A stretch of 64,000 bases of DNA from positions 124,001 through 188,000 of the forward strand of contig JAGOAZ010000004.1 of assembly GCA_017983675.1 (NCBI GenBank). Reading direction: 5' to 3'. This DNA is from Fluviicola sp. Lineage in GTDB: Bacteria > Bacteroidota > Bacteroidia > Flavobacteriales_D > Crocinitomicaceae. Below, piece by piece: positions 61,496 through 64,000 of this stretch. Position numbers and translations under genes: made by a program. The first letter of the stretch is position 1. Each line of letters opens with the position of its first letter. The notes under the pieces are model-generated. The model was not told the DNA's origin. It searched no databases and saw only the letters and a list, made by a program, of their open reading frames with translations.

Positions 61496-62173
61496 AAATC
61501 GATTCATCCATGTTGCTAATTCTTCAACTGTGAAAACGCCTTGTTTTCTATCTAATTCAACACCGTTTTTAAATAGGATTAATGTTGGAAAAGTTGTCGC
61601 TTTTAGTGCTTTAGCACATTCTTTTTGGACACCACCATCCAATGGAACAACGGCATAACCCATTTGAGTTAATTGGTCTATCGTGGGTTTCATTTTACGA
61701 CATGGAGGACACCATTCAGCACCAACATCAACTAGAACTACGTTGTCTTTTGGTAAAGATACAAGCAAGTCTTTGTAAGCGATTTGAGGAACATAGACAG
61801 CACCTTCCAATGGAAGACCTGCTTGATTCCAAGCGTTGATTCCTCCTTTCAAATTGATGACTTTTTTAAAACCATTTGCCAAAAGCCAGCTTTGCGCTCC
61901 TGCACTTCTTCCACCACTCAAACAATAAATATAAATCACTTTATTGGTATCCAACGATTGAACACGTTCAACGAATTGTTCTTTGTTCAACCAGTTTGCA
62001 TGCAACGCACCATTTATTGCGCCCGTTTCAAATTCTTCTGGCGTGCGCACGTCCAAAATTTGTGCACTTGTGCCTTCAACAGAAAGTGCTTTATTAAAAA
62101 ATAATGGAGCTAATTCACTTTGTGCAGAAGCAGTGAAAATGACAAAACTTAAAACGAATAAAAGTGTTTTCAT
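61487..62173 (-). CDS. Periplasmic rhodanese-thioredoxin fusion
   Basis: A 228-residue exported protein: signal peptide MKTLLFVLSFVIFTASAQ; a rhodanese domain (about 25-125) with DVRTPEEFETG and active-site Cys84 in YCLSGGRSAG; then a thioredoxin domain (about 130-228) with AEWCPPCRKM (Cys155 and Cys158) and the cis-Pro loop TTFPTLILF. The two domains could pass persulfide or electrons between them, an inference. The frame extends 18 codons upstream, but the -7 box at 62185-62192 and the signal peptide place the start at 62173. Confidence 0.9.
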   Translation of the reverse strand: MKTLLFVLSFVIFTASAQSELAPLFFNKALSVEGTSAQILDVRTPEEFETGAINGALHANWLNKEQFVERVQSLDTNKVIYIYCLSGGRSAGAQSWLLANGFKKVINLKGGINAWNQAGLPLEGAVYVPQIAYKDLLVSLPKDNVVLVDVGAEWCPPCRKMKPTIDQLTQMGYAVVPLDGGVQKECAKALKATTFPTLILFKNGVELDRKQGVFTVEELATWMNRFSN

Positions 62174-62184
62174 GATTTTTTTCT

Positions 62185-62192
62185 CAAAGATA
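62185..62192 (-). promoter_or_regulatory. -7 promoter element for the rhodanese-thioredoxin gene
   Basis: TATCTTTG on the minus strand, 11 nt before the ATG at 62173. Confidence 0.6.
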
Positions 62193-62244
62193 GCAAAGCA
62201 GTTAGTATAAGAATTTGAACTTAACATTTGTTACCAATACAAAA

Positions 62245-63999
62245 TTACTTTCCGTGAAAAAATACCGCATTTGAAAATAAAACTTTTCCTGATTCCCAGA
62301 AATTTCTAAAAAGTGGGCTATCCACAAAATAGATGAACGTACCATTTCCAATTTCACTTGCTCCAAAAACGATTCCTGTGGTCAAATGTTGTTTCGCTTT
62401 GTACCCAACAAAACCAGTTAAATAGCTATCCTGTTGAATAGCACCAACATTCCAAGCGTCTTTCGATAAATTGACTAAATCTGTTGATTGTTTCAAATCA
62501 TAGTAGCGAGGCAATCCAAAACAAAGAGGGTGGCTTTTATCAAGATGAACTTCATAAATTGCACCAGGAATACTTGTGCTCAAATATGCGCGCTCTCTGT
62601 TTGCATACGTTGGAATTGATGTAAATGAGAGCGTATCTTCAGGAATTTGCTTCATGGATAAATTAAATTTATTGGCTTGAGCAAATTGATTCACACTTCC
62701 TTCTAACGCGATAATCGTTCCTCCACGAGCGGCAAATTCAGCTAATTTTTCTGAATTAGTAATTAAATCACTGACATCTCCACTTGGAATGATTAGTACA
62801 TCAAATTCTGATAAATTGATGTAATTGATATAATTCCCTGGAATTTGTGTAATCGGGTAGTGCAGTTCATTGTCGAAATAACTCCAAATTTCACCTACTG
62901 ACAAACTAGAAAAATCTTCACCAGTTAATGTTGCAATACGAGGCGCTTGCGCAATAATTTTTACATCAGGTGAACCAAAATCCGAACCAGCTTGCACATA
63001 ACCACTTGAGAGTGCTACCGATTGCACCTGATTTTCACTGCATATTTTTTGTGTAATTGCTGCCCAATCACCTGAATTTACTGTTCGTAGCACCAAGATA
63101 CACCCAGGGTTGTATTTGACATCGTTTAGCTGAATTGGTTTTTCGTTGTAATGAATTTTGATACCTGCTTTCAACAATTGCGCCAATACTTTCGCTGATT
63201 GAAACGAATTGTGGGGAATCAAATAACCATAATTAGATGAAGAAGTAACAATCTTTTTTTCTGTGATGGGCTGGATTGATAAACTTATTTTTGATGCAAA
63301 TCCTTTCACACCAAAAGCATACGGTAATGACCAAGCAGTGATATCATACGTATTTGAATCACTCACAGTTGTGACAGGTTCAAATAAAACATTAGCAAGT
63401 ACACCATGGACTTGATTTGTATTAATAGCTAAAACTGCTCCTTCGGAAATGAAAACACCTTCTTTTTTGGTTTGATAATCAAATGCTTTGATATTGTTTT
63501 CTTTGACAGTTCCGTATTCAATATTATTTTTTTGAAGCAATGATTTTATTCCAGCTAATTCTTGGTCGCTTTTTGCAGTTAGTAAATAGGTTTTGTAAAA
63601 AGCAAAAGATCCTTTGCGACTATCTGCATAATATTTTTTGAAGTTTTTCACCAAGTCAGCAGCATTTGTCGAAGCGGTTTCAATGGTCGAAAGACTTGTT
63701 GTGAAATGATGTTGTACTCGGTCAACTAACGTCAAGGTATCATTCGTCTCATCGATAATCGCTAATCCGCCACCAATTCCTCCTTGTTCATAGGTCATGC
63801 CGATTGCACCATTATACATCGGATACGTATCTCCGTATGATGGATACAATAAATCAAAACGTTCTTTGGTAAAATACAACCATGCTTCTTTGTCAAAATA
63901 ACGTGTATGATTGACGCCAACTTTTGTTTGGAATTCACGTTGCCAAGGCGTAATTGTAGCATGAATTGGCTCCGCAGCTGGTGCAAAATAATACGGCTC
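62245..63999 (-). CDS. M14-family zinc carboxypeptidase-like protein, 5' truncated at window edge
   Basis: The visible 584 codons are the C-terminal part of a large M14 metallopeptidase of the kind common in Bacteroidota (usually over 800 residues). The frame is open to the window end: codons before the first Met-like position read ...YYFAPAAEPIHATITPWQ, NHTRYFDKEAWLYFTKERFD, so no start is present. Then YPSYGDTYPMYNGAIGMTYEQGG, whose Glu in MTYEQ is the catalytic general base. The remainder is a helical/beta region with a glutamine-amidotransferase-like fold (FDVLIIPSGDVSDL, ARGGTIIALEG). The zinc-ligand H-x-x-E part lies outside the window. Probably exported. Confidence 0.85.
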   Translation of the reverse strand, partial: EPYYFAPAAEPIHATITPWQREFQTKVGVNHTRYFDKEAWLYFTKERFDLLYPSYGDTYPMYNGAIGMTYEQGGIGGGLAIIDETNDTLTLVDRVQHHFTTSLSTIETASTNAADLVKNFKKYYADSRKGSFAFYKTYLLTAKSDQELAGIKSLLQKNNIEYGTVKENNIKAFDYQTKKEGVFISEGAVLAINTNQVHGVLANVLFEPVTTVSDSNTYDITAWSLPYAFGVKGFASKISLSIQPITEKKIVTSSSNYGYLIPHNSFQSAKVLAQLLKAGIKIHYNEKPIQLNDVKYNPGCILVLRTVNSGDWAAITQKICSENQVQSVALSSGYVQAGSDFGSPDVKIIAQAPRIATLTGEDFSSLSVGEIWSYFDNELHYPITQIPGNYINYINLSEFDVLIIPSGDVSDLITNSEKLAEFAARGGTIIALEGSVNQFAQANKFNLSMKQIPEDTLSFTSIPTYANRERAYLSTSIPGAIYEVHLDKSHPLCFGLPRYYDLKQSTDLVNLSKDAWNVGAIQQDSYLTGFVGYKAKQHLTTGIVFGASEIGNGTFIYFVDSPLFRNFWESGKVLFSNAVFFHGK

Positions 64000-64000
64000 G

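Noticed and set aside
1-64000. CRISPR array, tRNA, rRNA, 4.5S RNA, riboswitch, prophage
   Set aside because: No regular spaced repeats, no cloverleaf or conserved RNA motif and no phage gene cluster were found by eye. A computational RNA search could still find small RNAs.

Overview
The window looks like ordinary chromosome of a low-GC, aerobic, rod-type Bacteroidota of the order Flavobacteriales (a Crocinitomicaceae/Fluviicola-like affiliation is plausible but not proven). Reasons: the porQ-cmk neighbourhood, several secreted proteins with type IX secretion (T9SS) C-terminal signals of both the A and B kinds, many outer-membrane barrels whose signal peptides end in ...FSQ/...FGQ, almost no Shine-Dalgarno sequences, and about twenty exact copies of the Bacteroidota -7 promoter element TAnnTTTG just upstream of genes. 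No tRNA, rRNA, CRISPR array, prophage or complete insertion sequence was seen; the only mobile-type gene is a lone REP-associated (RAYT-like) HUH transposase at 24431-25036.

Layout. 1-5.5 kb: truncated PagL-like lipid A deacylase, GIN-domain lipoprotein, an ACT-like protein, then a leftward run phosphoesterase-porQ-barrel-cmk. 5.6-8.3 kb: pyruvate dehydrogenase E1-alpha and E2, cold-shock protein. 8.4-14 kb: gamma-carbonic-anhydrase-like protein, Tag glycosylase, a barrel, a small protein kinase, a Skp-like lipoprotein operon, a GlcD-like FAD oxidase. 14-24 kb: T9SS-secreted M4 metalloprotease, DUF2130 protein, thiolase and a translationally coupled three-gene envelope module (lipoprotein, barrel, T9SS propeller). 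24-31 kb: RAYT, KdsC/DUF2520 pair, secA, guaA. 31-41 kb: LysM/PBP protein, hemF and two very large T9SS type-B adhesin-like proteins. 41-49 kb: proline dehydrogenase, aroB, MerR, NlpC/P60, MFS, msrA, CPBP protease, cupin, nitroreductase. 49-64 kb: DUF3822-rsmD-coaD-thioredoxin-like operon, RecD-like helicase, a large unknown secreted protein, a T9SS protein, amino-acid permease, ffh, a transglutaminase-like protein, a rhodanese-thioredoxin fusion and a truncated M14 carboxypeptidase.

How it fits together. SecA and Ffh serve inner-membrane export; PorQ is part of the T9SS cell-surface attachment machinery; five putative T9SS cargo proteins (14169, 22631, 34355, 37603, 56434) are encoded here. 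The rest is housekeeping (cmk, guaA, aroB, coaD, rsmD, hemF, pdh) mixed with lineage-typical envelope genes.

Most notable non-obvious signals: (1) at least five genes have an exact TAnnTTTG box ending only 4-5 nt before the start codon, predicting leaderless or nearly leaderless mRNAs; (2) a 20-bp perfect palindrome plus a 21-bp tandem unit inside the RAYT reading frame; (3) several convergent gene pairs that share their stop codons in a TTAA/TTAG tetramer; (4) the lipoprotein/barrel/T9SS-propeller module. I see no strong evidence for a wholly new defence or mobile system. Starts were corrected wherever a promoter box or a signal peptide showed the longest reading frame to be wrong.
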